Below are positions 26,467-34,547 of a DNA stretch of 42,919 nucleotides, one piece after another. The stretch's first letter is position 1, and each line of letters opens with the position of its first letter. The notes below the pieces were generated by a model. It did no database searches and was not told where the DNA came from. It was given only the letters and a program-made list of their open reading frames with translations. The DNA lies in the NCBI GenBank assembly GCA_002344215.1, contig DDSV01000060.1:1-42919 (forward strand). The letters run 5' to 3'. The position numbers and the translations under genes are program-made. The stretch is from Akkermansiaceae bacterium UBA2381 (lineage in GTDB: Bacteria > Verrucomicrobiota > Verrucomicrobiia > Verrucomicrobiales > DEV007).

Positions 26467-27375
26467 ATGATCCGCCCCCGCGTCCTTCTTCTTTGCTTCG
26501 CTGCCTTCGCCCTTGCTTTGTCGCAGTGCCGCACCGCGGTCGATACGCCTGCTTCCTCCGGCTCCGCTGCGGCCGCGTCAGGGCAGATGCAGACGATCCT
26601 CAATGTCTCCGCTTATGATCCGAAGGAGAAACAACGCGAGGGCCGCTCCTACTCGGAAAATGATCTCACTGCTTTCCGCGCCAACGGGGCCTCCGCCCTC
26701 ATCGCCCGGGCCGGCAAGGGCGGTGTCCTCGACACTAAATGCGCGAATTTCCTCACGGCGGCGGACTCGGCCGGGATGCTGCCGGGAGTTTACTACCGTC
26801 TTCAGAATCATGTCGACGCGGTGTCCCAGGCCGACCAGTTCATCGACCGGGCCAAGTCGCTCGCCGGGAGCCGTGACTGGGGCGCCTCTTCCCTTCTCCT
26901 TGTTGGTGACTTCGACGCCCAGTCACGCATGGACGACATCCTCCGCTTCATGGACCGGGTCGAGAATCGCACCGGGGTTGTGCCTGTCGCTTATCTGGAA
27001 AACAGCGGACACCTCAAGCTACTCCTCAGCGGAGCCGACGAAAACACCAAGGCGAAACTTCGTCGCATGCCCTACTGGATCGCTCTCTACTCGCACGACA
27101 AGGGATCAGATCCGGCATACCCCCAGTTCCCCGTGCCAGTTCATCCCGAGGGACTCGTCAGGCAGTACAATCTCTGGTCCGACTGGACGATCTGGCAATA
27201 CGGGGGCGTCGAATGGACCGGAGGCCGCTCCCAGCCGAAGGTCTACAGCTATGGACGATATCAGTTCCCCCTCTATTTCGGCGACCTCGACCGGCCTGTA
27301 GAGCGGAATGTCTTCAAAGGCTCCCCCGCCGACCTCCAGGCCTTCTGGCAGCGGCACGGGATTCCCTTGCGGTGA
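26467..27375 (+). CDS. Exported GH25-like (lysozyme-type barrel) protein
   Basis: 302 residues from the ATG at 26467, which starts a signal peptide (MIRPRVLLLCFAAFALALSQ) ending at a Cys that could be lipidated. The mature part follows the GH25 order: ILNVSAYDPKE at the first strand, ASALIARAGKGG, GVYYRLQN, and LLLVGDFDAQS. Then come YWIALYSHDKG, WTIWQYGG and LYFGDLDRP. In GH25 muramidases the fourth-strand motif is Asp-x-Glu with the catalytic Glu. Here it reads Asp-Phe-Asp, so the acid is one carbon shorter. Cleavage of peptidoglycan is therefore uncertain. Confidence 0.7.
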   Translation: MIRPRVLLLCFAAFALALSQCRTAVDTPASSGSAAAASGQMQTILNVSAYDPKEKQREGRSYSENDLTAFRANGASALIARAGKGGVLDTKCANFLTAADSAGMLPGVYYRLQNHVDAVSQADQFIDRAKSLAGSRDWGASSLLLVGDFDAQSRMDDILRFMDRVENRTGVVPVAYLENSGHLKLLLSGADENTKAKLRRMPYWIALYSHDKGSDPAYPQFPVPVHPEGLVRQYNLWSDWTIWQYGGVEWTGGRSQPKVYSYGRYQFPLYFGDLDRPVERNVFKGSPADLQAFWQRHGIPLR

Positions 27376-27412
27376 GGGGAAGCACGGAGGCCTTCCGCCA
27401 ACCGATCCGACC

Positions 27413-27931
27413 TTACTTCCCCTTGTCGACATCCGGCAAACGCTCCACGGGAATGCCTGAGCAACGCTCCAGCGCCTGAAGCAAAAGGTCGTTGTTCCCG
27501 AAGGCCGGAAGGGTGACCAAAAGATCCTTGGATTCCCGTGTCTTCACGACGAGGCGGTGCACGATGCGGGGGGGCATTCGTCTTCCGTTGATCAGGGGAG
27601 GGTGAATCTTCTCCAGATAGGCGGACAGCCCTGTGAGATCGGCATAGCGGATCCGGCGAACGCCAAAAAAGCGGTTCACCATGAGGCAGGTGTCGGTCAG
27701 GACGATCCCCGGCCGGGTGAGAAAGCCGAAAAGGAAAACGTCCAGCACCAGCAGAGTCGCGCCGAAGATTCCAAGGAACCATTCATCGGGACCGAGGTAG
27801 GATAGCTTTGAGAAAAATCCGAGCAGGAACATCCCGCCGAAAAGGGCAATCGCGACCGTCACAAAAATCACGCCCACCCGATTCGTTTGCTGTCGGAAAA
27901 TGTGGGGCAGGTTAGGGTCGGGATGGGTCAT
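27413..27931 (-). CDS. Two-helix membrane protein with PH-like domain
   Basis: 172 residues. Two membrane helices lie at about 19-40 and 52-72 (VGVIFVTVAIALFGGMFLLG and FLGIFGATLLVLDVFLFGFL). They are followed by a soluble part (GIVLTDTCLMVNRFFGVRRIRYADLTGL) that looks like a bacterial pleckstrin-homology fold. The function is unknown. The gene converges with the GH25-like gene, 37 bases away. Confidence 0.6.
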   Translation of the reverse strand: MTHPDPNLPHIFRQQTNRVGVIFVTVAIALFGGMFLLGFFSKLSYLGPDEWFLGIFGATLLVLDVFLFGFLTRPGIVLTDTCLMVNRFFGVRRIRYADLTGLSAYLEKIHPPLINGRRMPPRIVHRLVVKTRESKDLLVTLPAFGNNDLLLQALERCSGIPVERLPDVDKGK

Positions 27932-27979
27932 GCGCGAATAGTCTACTGCTTTTGCCGCGAAACGAAAAAAGATCCGTGC

Positions 27980-29014
27980 TCAAGAAGCCCTCGCATCCTC
28001 GTATCGAACGAGACAGCCCTTTTCTGGATCCCAGAGATTTGCCCGGAAACAGCCGAGAATGTCACGCAGTCTCAGCCGGGTCACAACGGGGTGCTGGAGT
28101 TCAGGGATCGCGTCCATTGCCTCGCGCAGGCGGTAAAAGGGGATCCCCGAGTTCAGGTGATGGACATGGTGATATCCGATCGAGCCGGTGACCCAGTCGA
28201 GGACACGACCGAACTTGAAATAGCTCGCCGTTCCGAGGGCGGCTTCAAAGAAATTCCAGTCTTCCGGCGTGTAGACGCGGGCTCCGGGGAAGCTGTGCTG
28301 GGCATAGAAGAGATAGGCTCCACTCGCTGACGCGATCCAGAGCGGAAAGAAGTAAGTGAAAAACATCATCGGGAATCCGCCCGCATACCAGAGGGCGCCG
28401 AGGAGGGATACATGAGTGAGGAAGACGAGAGCTCCGGGCCAGTGTTTTTTGGGATTGGCGAAAGTGGAGCCGAGGCAGAGGTTTCCCATGAAGACCGTCA
28501 GGTAGGCGCAAAAAATCGTGACCGGGTGGCGGCTCACGCGGTAGACGAATCGCTCGTAGCGGGTTGCCCGTTGCCACATTGAGACGCTCATCATGGGGTA
28601 GGCACCGATGTCCGTCGTCACCACCGGAACGTGCCCTCCTTCCGGCGAGATTTTGCCGACATTGGCATGGTGGTGGTTGTGACTCTCGCGCCATGCCCTC
28701 GGCGGAGTGAGCAGGAGCGTGCCGACCCCGTACATGAGGATTCTCCCGAGCCGGGAACCCTTGAGGATCGATCCATGCATGAAGTCGTGAAAAAGAATGA
28801 AGGCCCTCACCATGACCAATCCGCCGAGCAGGGAAAAGGCAAGTCGCAGGGGCCACAGCGGGGCGAGGGCCGCGCCCGTGAGTAGGACGGCCATGAGGCC
28901 GAGAGTCGTTCCGACATGCCGCCAGCTCTTTCCCCTGATCTCCACGGCAAATGGTTTGGCGGCCTCAAGGAGGGGTTTCCCGCGACGTGGTGTGGAGTTT
29001 ATCTCCGGATTCAT
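27980..29014 (-). CDS. Membrane fatty acid desaturase
   Basis: Introduces a double bond into an acyl chain at the membrane using a diiron centre. 344 residues from the ATG at 29014, which has GGGAAA about nine bases upstream; the longer reading lacks a ribosome site. Three histidine boxes are present: HDFMH (in ILFHDFMHGSIL), HNHHH (in RESHNHHHANVG) and HHVHH (in IGYHHVHHLNSG). A separate QHSFPGARVY segment is also present. Hydrophobic helices flank the boxes. The double-bond position cannot be read from the sequence. Confidence 0.92.
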   Translation of the reverse strand: MNPEINSTPRRGKPLLEAAKPFAVEIRGKSWRHVGTTLGLMAVLLTGAALAPLWPLRLAFSLLGGLVMVRAFILFHDFMHGSILKGSRLGRILMYGVGTLLLTPPRAWRESHNHHHANVGKISPEGGHVPVVTTDIGAYPMMSVSMWQRATRYERFVYRVSRHPVTIFCAYLTVFMGNLCLGSTFANPKKHWPGALVFLTHVSLLGALWYAGGFPMMFFTYFFPLWIASASGAYLFYAQHSFPGARVYTPEDWNFFEAALGTASYFKFGRVLDWVTGSIGYHHVHHLNSGIPFYRLREAMDAIPELQHPVVTRLRLRDILGCFRANLWDPEKGCLVRYEDARAS

Positions 29015-29103
29015 CGGATGTTTCCCAAAGCTACCAATAGCTCGAATTTGTTCCCTTCTCAAGGGACGCGAATTCATGAGGATCCGCCCCGGGACAGGGG
29101 CTT

Positions 29104-29859
29104 TTACGGAGCGGAAGCCTTGATCTGGAGTCGGGTGCTGGAGACGATGGTAGTGCCTGCCGGTCCCGTAACGGTCTCGATGCGGATGTTGTTGACCATC
29201 CAGACGTCATCGAATTTTTTACCACTGAGAACCTCGAATCGCCGGATGGGGCGATTGCTCTGATCGAGCCCTATCATTTTCACCATGCCGCCACTGAGCT
29301 TGTCGATCCAGACATCCACGCTGGAGTAGGCACCGGCTCCGTCGGGATTGGGGATCGAGATCAGGATGCACTGGCGTCCCTTCATTTTCTCTTCGCGCAT
29401 TATCCTGGCGTTCGGCCAGTAAAGAAACCGCATCGAAAGATCGTCATAGGTGACGTCGGTACCGCGAATTTTCTCGTCAAATTTGGCCCGGTCCACGGGT
29501 TTCATCGCGGCTCCGCCGATTCCCTCAAGGAGGGTGAAACTCCGGTTTTTTGTTTCGAGGAAGATGATCTGCGGGGGATCGTTGAAGAGATAGCTGATGG
29601 AGTCGGGCTTGAGGCTGAGTTGAAACTCGACCTTCTTGGTAATTCCCATGCTCAGCTCACCTTTGAAATTGCGATTATAGACCGTGTAGCTGTAGCGCAC
29701 GAGTTGGAGCACCTCGTCCGCATTCATGTCGTTGATCGACTTGGCGGCAAAGGACGATTCGGCCACAGGAGGCACTTCTTCGCTATTTTCCTGAGCGGAG
29801 GCGCGGGCGGGTGCGAGGAAAATCAGGCAGAGGGCGAGTGCGTGGACGGAGCGGAGCAT
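29104..29859 (-). CDS. Periplasmic LolA-like (outer-membrane lipoprotein sorting type) protein
   Basis: 251 residues with a signal peptide (MLRSVHALALCLIFLAPARASA). The mature part is beta-rich and resembles LolA/LolB-fold outer-membrane lipoprotein-sorting proteins. The visible parts are FKGELSMGI, then DDLSMRFLYWPNARIMREEK, QCILISIPNPDG, VDVWIDKLSGGMVKMIGLD and KKFDDVWMVNNIRIETVT. The closest type is the larger group of 'outer membrane lipoprotein-sorting' proteins, not true LolA. It lies just upstream of the desaturase gene on the same strand, about 90 bases away. Confidence 0.75.
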   Translation of the reverse strand: MLRSVHALALCLIFLAPARASAQENSEEVPPVAESSFAAKSINDMNADEVLQLVRYSYTVYNRNFKGELSMGITKKVEFQLSLKPDSISYLFNDPPQIIFLETKNRSFTLLEGIGGAAMKPVDRAKFDEKIRGTDVTYDDLSMRFLYWPNARIMREEKMKGRQCILISIPNPDGAGAYSSVDVWIDKLSGGMVKMIGLDQSNRPIRRFEVLSGKKFDDVWMVNNIRIETVTGPAGTTIVSSTRLQIKASAP

Positions 29860-29944
29860 TCGCTACATTACGGTGATTTTGCACGGTGTCACCGCATCAA
29901 CTCAGACTCAGCTGGGCAATGCCCGTCGTTTAGCCCTGGACCGT

Positions 29945-30727
29945 TCAGTCCGAGACCAAATCCTCTTTATCCAACTCTCCGCGTTTCTTGCGCCGCAGGA
30001 GATACCATCCGTAGAGGCAATTGGGCAGCACCATCACCACGGGTGCGATCCAGGCGGCCGGGACGCTGGCTTCGGCGGGTCCGGCAGTGCCGCCCGCGGT
30101 GCTGAGTGCGAAGAAAAAGACCGAAAAGTCCCAAAGTCCGTGCAGCAACATCACCGGCAGAAGCGATCCGGTGCGCAGGCGCAGGGCCGTGAAGAGAAAC
30201 CCGCTCATCGAGGCGGCCACCGCCTGCACCAGCGACTTCCCGAAGTCGCCCGTGACGAAGCCATTGAGGGCATGCGACATTCCGAAGATGACCGAGGTCA
30301 GGATCGCTGCCGTCATCACCGGAAAACGTTCGCGGAGCGGCTTCAGGAGAATCCCCCGGTAGGCCCATTCCTCCGAAATTCCGACGATCATACTGTTCAC
30401 GAAGATCCAAAAGATCACCGAGCCGGCCGGCAGTGTTCCGGCGAAGGCGCCTCCCAGCATTCCGACGATGAAGAGTCCCGGCAGCCACATCAGGCGGAAC
30501 GCCTCCGCCCAGTCCGGACGCGCGAACCCGAGGCCCTTCCAGCGTGAGGCGAGGGTCACGATCACGAGGAAAGTCAGCGCCGTCCAGACACCCCAGAGTG
30601 GACCCGCCTTCACCAACTCGTCGAGGGTGGAGTCACCGCCGCTCTGGAGATTTCCACCGAGGATGGTGATCCCGAGCCAGAGGGCGACCACGATCAAGGC
30701 CAACAACAAAGCGGGTTTCGATTTCAT
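29945..30727 (-). CDS. CPBP-family intramembrane metalloprotease (CAAX protease-like)
   Basis: 260 residues, polytopic. The family motifs are present: SEEWAYRGILL (EExxxR, with the active-site Glu pair), GMSHALNG (FxxxH) and LLHGLWDF (HxxxD/N-like). Bacterial members act in self-immunity, stress or unknown processing. No bacteriocin gene is nearby. Its start is divergent from nothing obvious; the gene stands alone. Confidence 0.88.
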   Translation of the reverse strand: MKSKPALLLALIVVALWLGITILGGNLQSGGDSTLDELVKAGPLWGVWTALTFLVIVTLASRWKGLGFARPDWAEAFRLMWLPGLFIVGMLGGAFAGTLPAGSVIFWIFVNSMIVGISEEWAYRGILLKPLRERFPVMTAAILTSVIFGMSHALNGFVTGDFGKSLVQAVAASMSGFLFTALRLRTGSLLPVMLLHGLWDFSVFFFALSTAGGTAGPAEASVPAAWIAPVVMVLPNCLYGWYLLRRKKRGELDKEDLVSD

Positions 30728-30912
30728 TGCCTTTCAGGGGAAGATTGTTGAGGAAATCAGACTGGTCCAAAGGGCCATTCCGGGCAAGAAAATACTCCAC
30801 GGCCACCCGGAAAAACCAGGCGGAAAAACGAGTCGGATTCCCCGGGTGTCCGCGCGGATTTGGCGTGACCTTTTGGCGTGGATTTCACCTTCCAGTCCCG
30901 TCCCGCCACCGC

Positions 30913-31869
30913 TCAGACTTCGCGGCCGCCCCGCACATAGTCGAGGATCGTCGCCGGATTCAGCGATTGCGCCTGCTGCTGGATCTCAGGCAGATAGCGG
31001 GGATGCAGTTCTTTGGCCTTAGCAAGGAGAGGCTCGTAGACCGCCTTCATCTCCGCCGTCCCGAAGCGGCGGCCGCCCGCGTAGTAATTTTCGGCGAGGT
31101 GACCGATTGCCCAGGTCGAGGCGAAGGAGAAGGCCGAGCCGGTGAGCTGGTTCGCGATCTTGCCGGCCTTCTTCCCTCCGACCTTTTTCCCGAGGCCGCC
31201 GACCCACTTCCGGGCGAAACCCTCAAGCATCTGCGATCCGAGTCCAAGTCCCGCCGTGGCGAGGAATTCCTTGATACTGGCGCGATCCAGCTCGGCTCCG
31301 TGGACCTTGCCGATGCGGTAGACCATCTTCATCTGCAGGGGCACGATCGCCATCGTTGCGAGAGCTTCGGGTAGCAGCTCGAGGGCGCCATTGAGAATCG
31401 AGTAGCGAAGGATCATCCCTCCTTGATCGGGTGGAGCGACGGGCAGGGGCGGCGGGGTTTCCAGAGCAGAGCCCGCGACCGGAGCCAGCGGAGCGAGGGC
31501 GAAGGAGTCGACCTCGTCGTCGAGATGCCGTGACCGTTCCGAATCGAGGGCGAAGAGATCGCGCAATTCCCCGAGGAAGGCATTCTCCTCCGCCGAGATG
31601 TCTCCGTCGACCTCGCAAACCGCGCGGGCGAGTTCATAGGCGGCCTCACGTTCTTCGGCTTCCCTTAGCCCGGTCGCGGCTTCGGAGAGGGACAGTTTGC
31701 CCATAAGGATGCGTCGCGAAATCGAGGAGAGGTCCTCCCATCCGAGGTCGGCCGCGATTCGATCAATGCGGGCACGTTCCGGCTCACATCGTTCGCCATC
31801 GGCGAAGGCGGCAAAGAGAGCAATGGCGAGAGTGGATTCGACGGGAGTAAGCGTTTCAGCGGCAGGCAT
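30913..31869 (-). CDS. TerB-like domain plus EcsC/DUF697-like domain protein
   Basis: 318 residues. The N-terminal part (about 10-125) looks like a TerB-type helical domain, with acidic loops ALFAAFADGERCEPERARID and VCEVDGDISAEENAFLGEL that could bind metal. A proline-rich linker (PPPLPVAPPDQGG) follows. The C-terminal part resembles the DUF697/EcsC-type membrane-associated fold (ELLPEALATMAIVPLQMKMVY, GGLGKKVGGKKAGKIANQLTG). Tellurite resistance is the historic name of TerB, but no ter operon is present, so the function is open. Confidence 0.65.
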   Translation of the reverse strand: MPAAETLTPVESTLAIALFAAFADGERCEPERARIDRIAADLGWEDLSSISRRILMGKLSLSEAATGLREAEEREAAYELARAVCEVDGDISAEENAFLGELRDLFALDSERSRHLDDEVDSFALAPLAPVAGSALETPPPLPVAPPDQGGMILRYSILNGALELLPEALATMAIVPLQMKMVYRIGKVHGAELDRASIKEFLATAGLGLGSQMLEGFARKWVGGLGKKVGGKKAGKIANQLTGSAFSFASTWAIGHLAENYYAGGRRFGTAEMKAVYEPLLAKAKELHPRYLPEIQQQAQSLNPATILDYVRGGREV

Positions 31870-31937
31870 AGGTGGGTAAATTTGTCAGACCCATGCTGGG
31901 ACCTGCGAGGCGGCAAAATGTTGAAAATTTTTCCGTC

Positions 31938-31961
31938 GGGCGCGTTGTCCTTAACGCGCCC
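31938..31961. repeat. GGGCGCGTT hairpin, copy 1 (REP-like)
   Basis: GGGCGCGTT (31938-31946), loop GTCCTT, AACGCGCCC (31953-31961): a perfect nine-pair stem. A related hairpin with the loop GTCCCT lies at 34399-34420, on the other side of the exosortase and substrate genes. Confidence 0.85.
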
Positions 31962-31990
31962 TACCTAATTTGTCTGCCGGGGGGCTTTTC

Positions 31991-33421
31991 CTAAATCGCC
32001 GGTTTAGGCTGCCCCTGGAGGTGTGAAAGTCGGTGGAGATCTTCGGCGAGCCGGGTGCAGACGATGGCGAACTCGGGCGCCCCGATGCCCTCGCGCGGAG
32101 CGACGAAGATCAGGTGGACGCCGGGGGACGCGCGGGGACGGAATGTCTTTTTGAGGTAGTCGGAGTATCCGGTGAGGAGCCGTCCCTCATGTAGAAAGAA
32201 TTCCCGATACCAATGTTCTCCCTCGGTCATGACCGAGCCCTCATCGTCACTGGGGACGAGTTCGACGCCGCGATACTTCAGGCAAACCTTGACGGTGTGG
32301 TGTCGGTCCCGGCCCGCCCCGGGATAGCAGGCGAGGCCGATCTCTCCGGGTTGGCCAGGGAGTTGGACCTCGTAGCCTTCGTGACCGAGCTCGCGGGAGC
32401 GAACCCCCTCGGGCGGCGTCCAGACACTGCGGGTCGGAGCGGGCAGAAGGGACGAGGCCAGAAAAGGAAACGCGAGGCAGGCAAAAAAGACGGGCGACAG
32501 GAGCGCCAAACCTTTTTTCCAGACTAGGGGCACGGGGACCGCGTCGACCGTTTCCTTTTCGCTCCGCAAGAACCAGGCAGCGGCGAGAGCCACAGCCGCA
32601 AGGCCCCACGACCACGGCTGCATCGCGACGAGGGGATGGGTGCAGACAAGTGAGAGGATCCAGGGGAGCCGGCGCACCGTTTTCCCATCGAGGAGAAGGG
32701 GACAGGTTAGCAGCCAGGGGAGCCAGAACGACTCGACATTCAGGAGAGCGATGCCGAGTCCGGCGGCTAGCCATCCGAAACTGAGGAGGAGACCCGTTTT
32801 GCCGGGATTCTCCTGACCGCGGCAGGTGGAGAGGGCAAAGATTGCGGCAAGGGAGACGAGAGTGCCGTTCGGGGACCCTGCGAGCGGGGCGAGCAGGGCC
32901 ACGACAGCGGCAGCGTGGGCCGTCTCCATGAGGGAGAGGATGAGGGGCCGTCGATCGCGAGGGGTGATGAGGGCGAGAAAGGGGATCAGCCAGACGAAGC
33001 CGATGAAGTAATGCGTTTGCGGACTCTCCACCGCCGGATAGGTGATCGTCCGGTAGGCGATGAGCGTAAGGACACGGAGGACGTTGGCCGCGATCGCTGC
33101 GGGGAACATGGCGGCGAGCCGCAGCCAGTAGCGCCGTCCCATCGGCTCGTGGCGGTTTACCCAGACCGCGAGAGCGAGGAGCAGCAGGAGGAGATTGGCC
33201 CCGTCACAATCCCGCGACCAGGGAACCTCAAGGCGACCGGCACGGATGACCTCGCCCCCGTCTTCAGCACTGACTCCGACAAATTTCAGCACCCCGATGA
33301 CGAGCGGTCGACCGACCTCGGCGAGGATGTCCCGCGATTGGGTCAGCGGAATCGCCAGGGCGATGAGCCCTGCGGCGATCCCGGTGCGCCAGAGCGGTAG
33401 CTTGGTTCCCGGCGCGGTCAT
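31991..33421 (-). CDS. Exosortase with C-terminal EpsI-like domain
   Basis: Membrane transpeptidase-like enzyme that processes proteins with a C-terminal sorting signal. 476 residues. The exosortase catalytic triad is visible: Cys72 in SRDCDGANLLLL, Arg116 in AANVLRVLTLIA, and His137 in SPQTHYFIGFVW. Further helices run to about residue 310. The C-terminal part (about 330-470) is soluble and resembles the EpsI-type domain (ELGHEGYEVQLPGQPGEIGL, YREFFLHEGRLLTGYSDYL) that is often separate or fused in this way. It starts 24 bases after the stop of the gene for its probable substrate, so the two form an operon. No polysaccharide-synthesis genes of the usual epsH locus are present. Confidence 0.88.
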   Translation of the reverse strand: MTAPGTKLPLWRTGIAAGLIALAIPLTQSRDILAEVGRPLVIGVLKFVGVSAEDGGEVIRAGRLEVPWSRDCDGANLLLLLLALAVWVNRHEPMGRRYWLRLAAMFPAAIAANVLRVLTLIAYRTITYPAVESPQTHYFIGFVWLIPFLALITPRDRRPLILSLMETAHAAAVVALLAPLAGSPNGTLVSLAAIFALSTCRGQENPGKTGLLLSFGWLAAGLGIALLNVESFWLPWLLTCPLLLDGKTVRRLPWILSLVCTHPLVAMQPWSWGLAAVALAAAWFLRSEKETVDAVPVPLVWKKGLALLSPVFFACLAFPFLASSLLPAPTRSVWTPPEGVRSRELGHEGYEVQLPGQPGEIGLACYPGAGRDRHHTVKVCLKYRGVELVPSDDEGSVMTEGEHWYREFFLHEGRLLTGYSDYLKKTFRPRASPGVHLIFVAPREGIGAPEFAIVCTRLAEDLHRLSHLQGQPKPAI

Positions 33422-33445
33422 GGCAGTGTTTCCCTACAGTCCGGT

Positions 33446-34285
33446 TCAGGCGGCAGCCGTCGTGGTACGGAAGCGGCGGACTGCAAAGACCGCGGCAAAG
33501 GCGGCAAGGAGCACGAGGGGAGGTGCGGGCGCGGCGGGGACCGAACCGACCGAGGTCTCGTCGAGGACCCACCGGGTTTCGGCGAGGTCTTTTTCCGTGA
33601 CCGGAGTGGTGGTGGTGCCCGAAACGATCGCGACCGGCACCCCGGGGAGGGCACCGTCCAGTTCCGGTGTCCAGGCGTCGACGCGTGAAGTGTAGTTGTC
33701 GGATTCAAAGCCCGAGCTGCCGTCGTTGTTCAGAACAATGCGGTCCCACGTGGTCTTTTCATCACCATAGAAGTTGATGAAAGCGTAGGGTTCGCCGGAG
33801 TTGATCTTGCGATTGATCGGGTTCCCGTCGTAGCTGGAGGGCAGCAGGTCGAGCAGGCTTGAGGTGGTGAAGGTCCCTACGAGATTGTCGGCCTGGTAAA
33901 AGTTGAGCATGTTCCGGGAATCACCAGCCGACCACCACATCCCGAAATAGGAGGAGGCGATATCGAGTTGTAGCGTCGTGCTGGTGACCGGGCCTCCGGC
34001 GCCCTGGAGTGAGTAGAGGGAGCCTTTTTTGTTTTTCTCATCGGCGGCTCCGCCGTAGGAGTCCGCGCGGCTGATATAGAGCTGGTCAAAGCTCCCGACC
34101 CCCTTCCAGGTCACCTCCTTGTTGGTCCCGGTCTTCAAGCCGTTGAAGTCGAAGATCTGGGTGCCGGTGAGGGATGACAGATTGAGAGCAGGATCTTCCG
34201 CATAGGTGACGATGAGGTCAGCACGGGCGGGAAGAATGGCGAGGGTGGAGGCCGATAGGAGTAATAGGAGGAGTCGTTTGTTCAT
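33446..34285 (-). CDS. Probable exosortase substrate with VPAAPAP variant sorting signal
   Basis: 279 residues from the ATG at 34285 (a GTG at 34315 would add ten residues before the signal). Signal peptide MNKRLLLLLLSASTLAILPARA. The mature part is beta-rich, like PEP-CTERM proteins of the lectin-like type (LTGTQIFDFNGLKTGTNKE, SSYFGMWWSAGDSRNMLNFY). The C-terminus is tripartite: VPAAPAP, hydrophobic PLVLLAAFAAVFAV, then RRFR. It differs from the PEP motif in the giant protein at 16882. Being directly ahead of the exosortase gene suggests it is a dedicated target. Confidence 0.8.
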   Translation of the reverse strand: MNKRLLLLLLSASTLAILPARADLIVTYAEDPALNLSSLTGTQIFDFNGLKTGTNKEVTWKGVGSFDQLYISRADSYGGAADEKNKKGSLYSLQGAGGPVTSTTLQLDIASSYFGMWWSAGDSRNMLNFYQADNLVGTFTTSSLLDLLPSSYDGNPINRKINSGEPYAFINFYGDEKTTWDRIVLNNDGSSGFESDNYTSRVDAWTPELDGALPGVPVAIVSGTTTTPVTEKDLAETRWVLDETSVGSVPAAPAPPLVLLAAFAAVFAVRRFRTTTAAA

Positions 34286-34398
34286 CGTGGAGGTGTTTGC
34301 GTCGCCAGCATCCACTGCTCCACCGCGACCTCCATCCCCGCAGTTGGGGGGGACGGTTGTTTTGTCAGGTTGGGAACTGGCCGTCGTGCGCCGGGTGG

Positions 34399-34420
34399 GG
34401 CGCGTTGTCCCTGACGCGCC
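34399..34420. repeat. GGCGCGT hairpin, copy 2 (REP-like)
   Basis: GGCGCGT (34399-34405) pairs with ACGCGCC (34414-34420), and T34406 with G34413; the loop is GTCCCT. Same family as the hairpin at 31938-31961. Confidence 0.8.
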
Positions 34421-34547
34421 GCCGGTTGATCAGCGACGCCCAATCAGCGGGCTGGGGGTGAGCAACCTGTCCCTTGGAACTCCGTCAAACCCGTTTCGAT
34501 TCGGGTGTTGGCATGATGAGCCACCCGATTCCCGGAAAGGTCATGCA

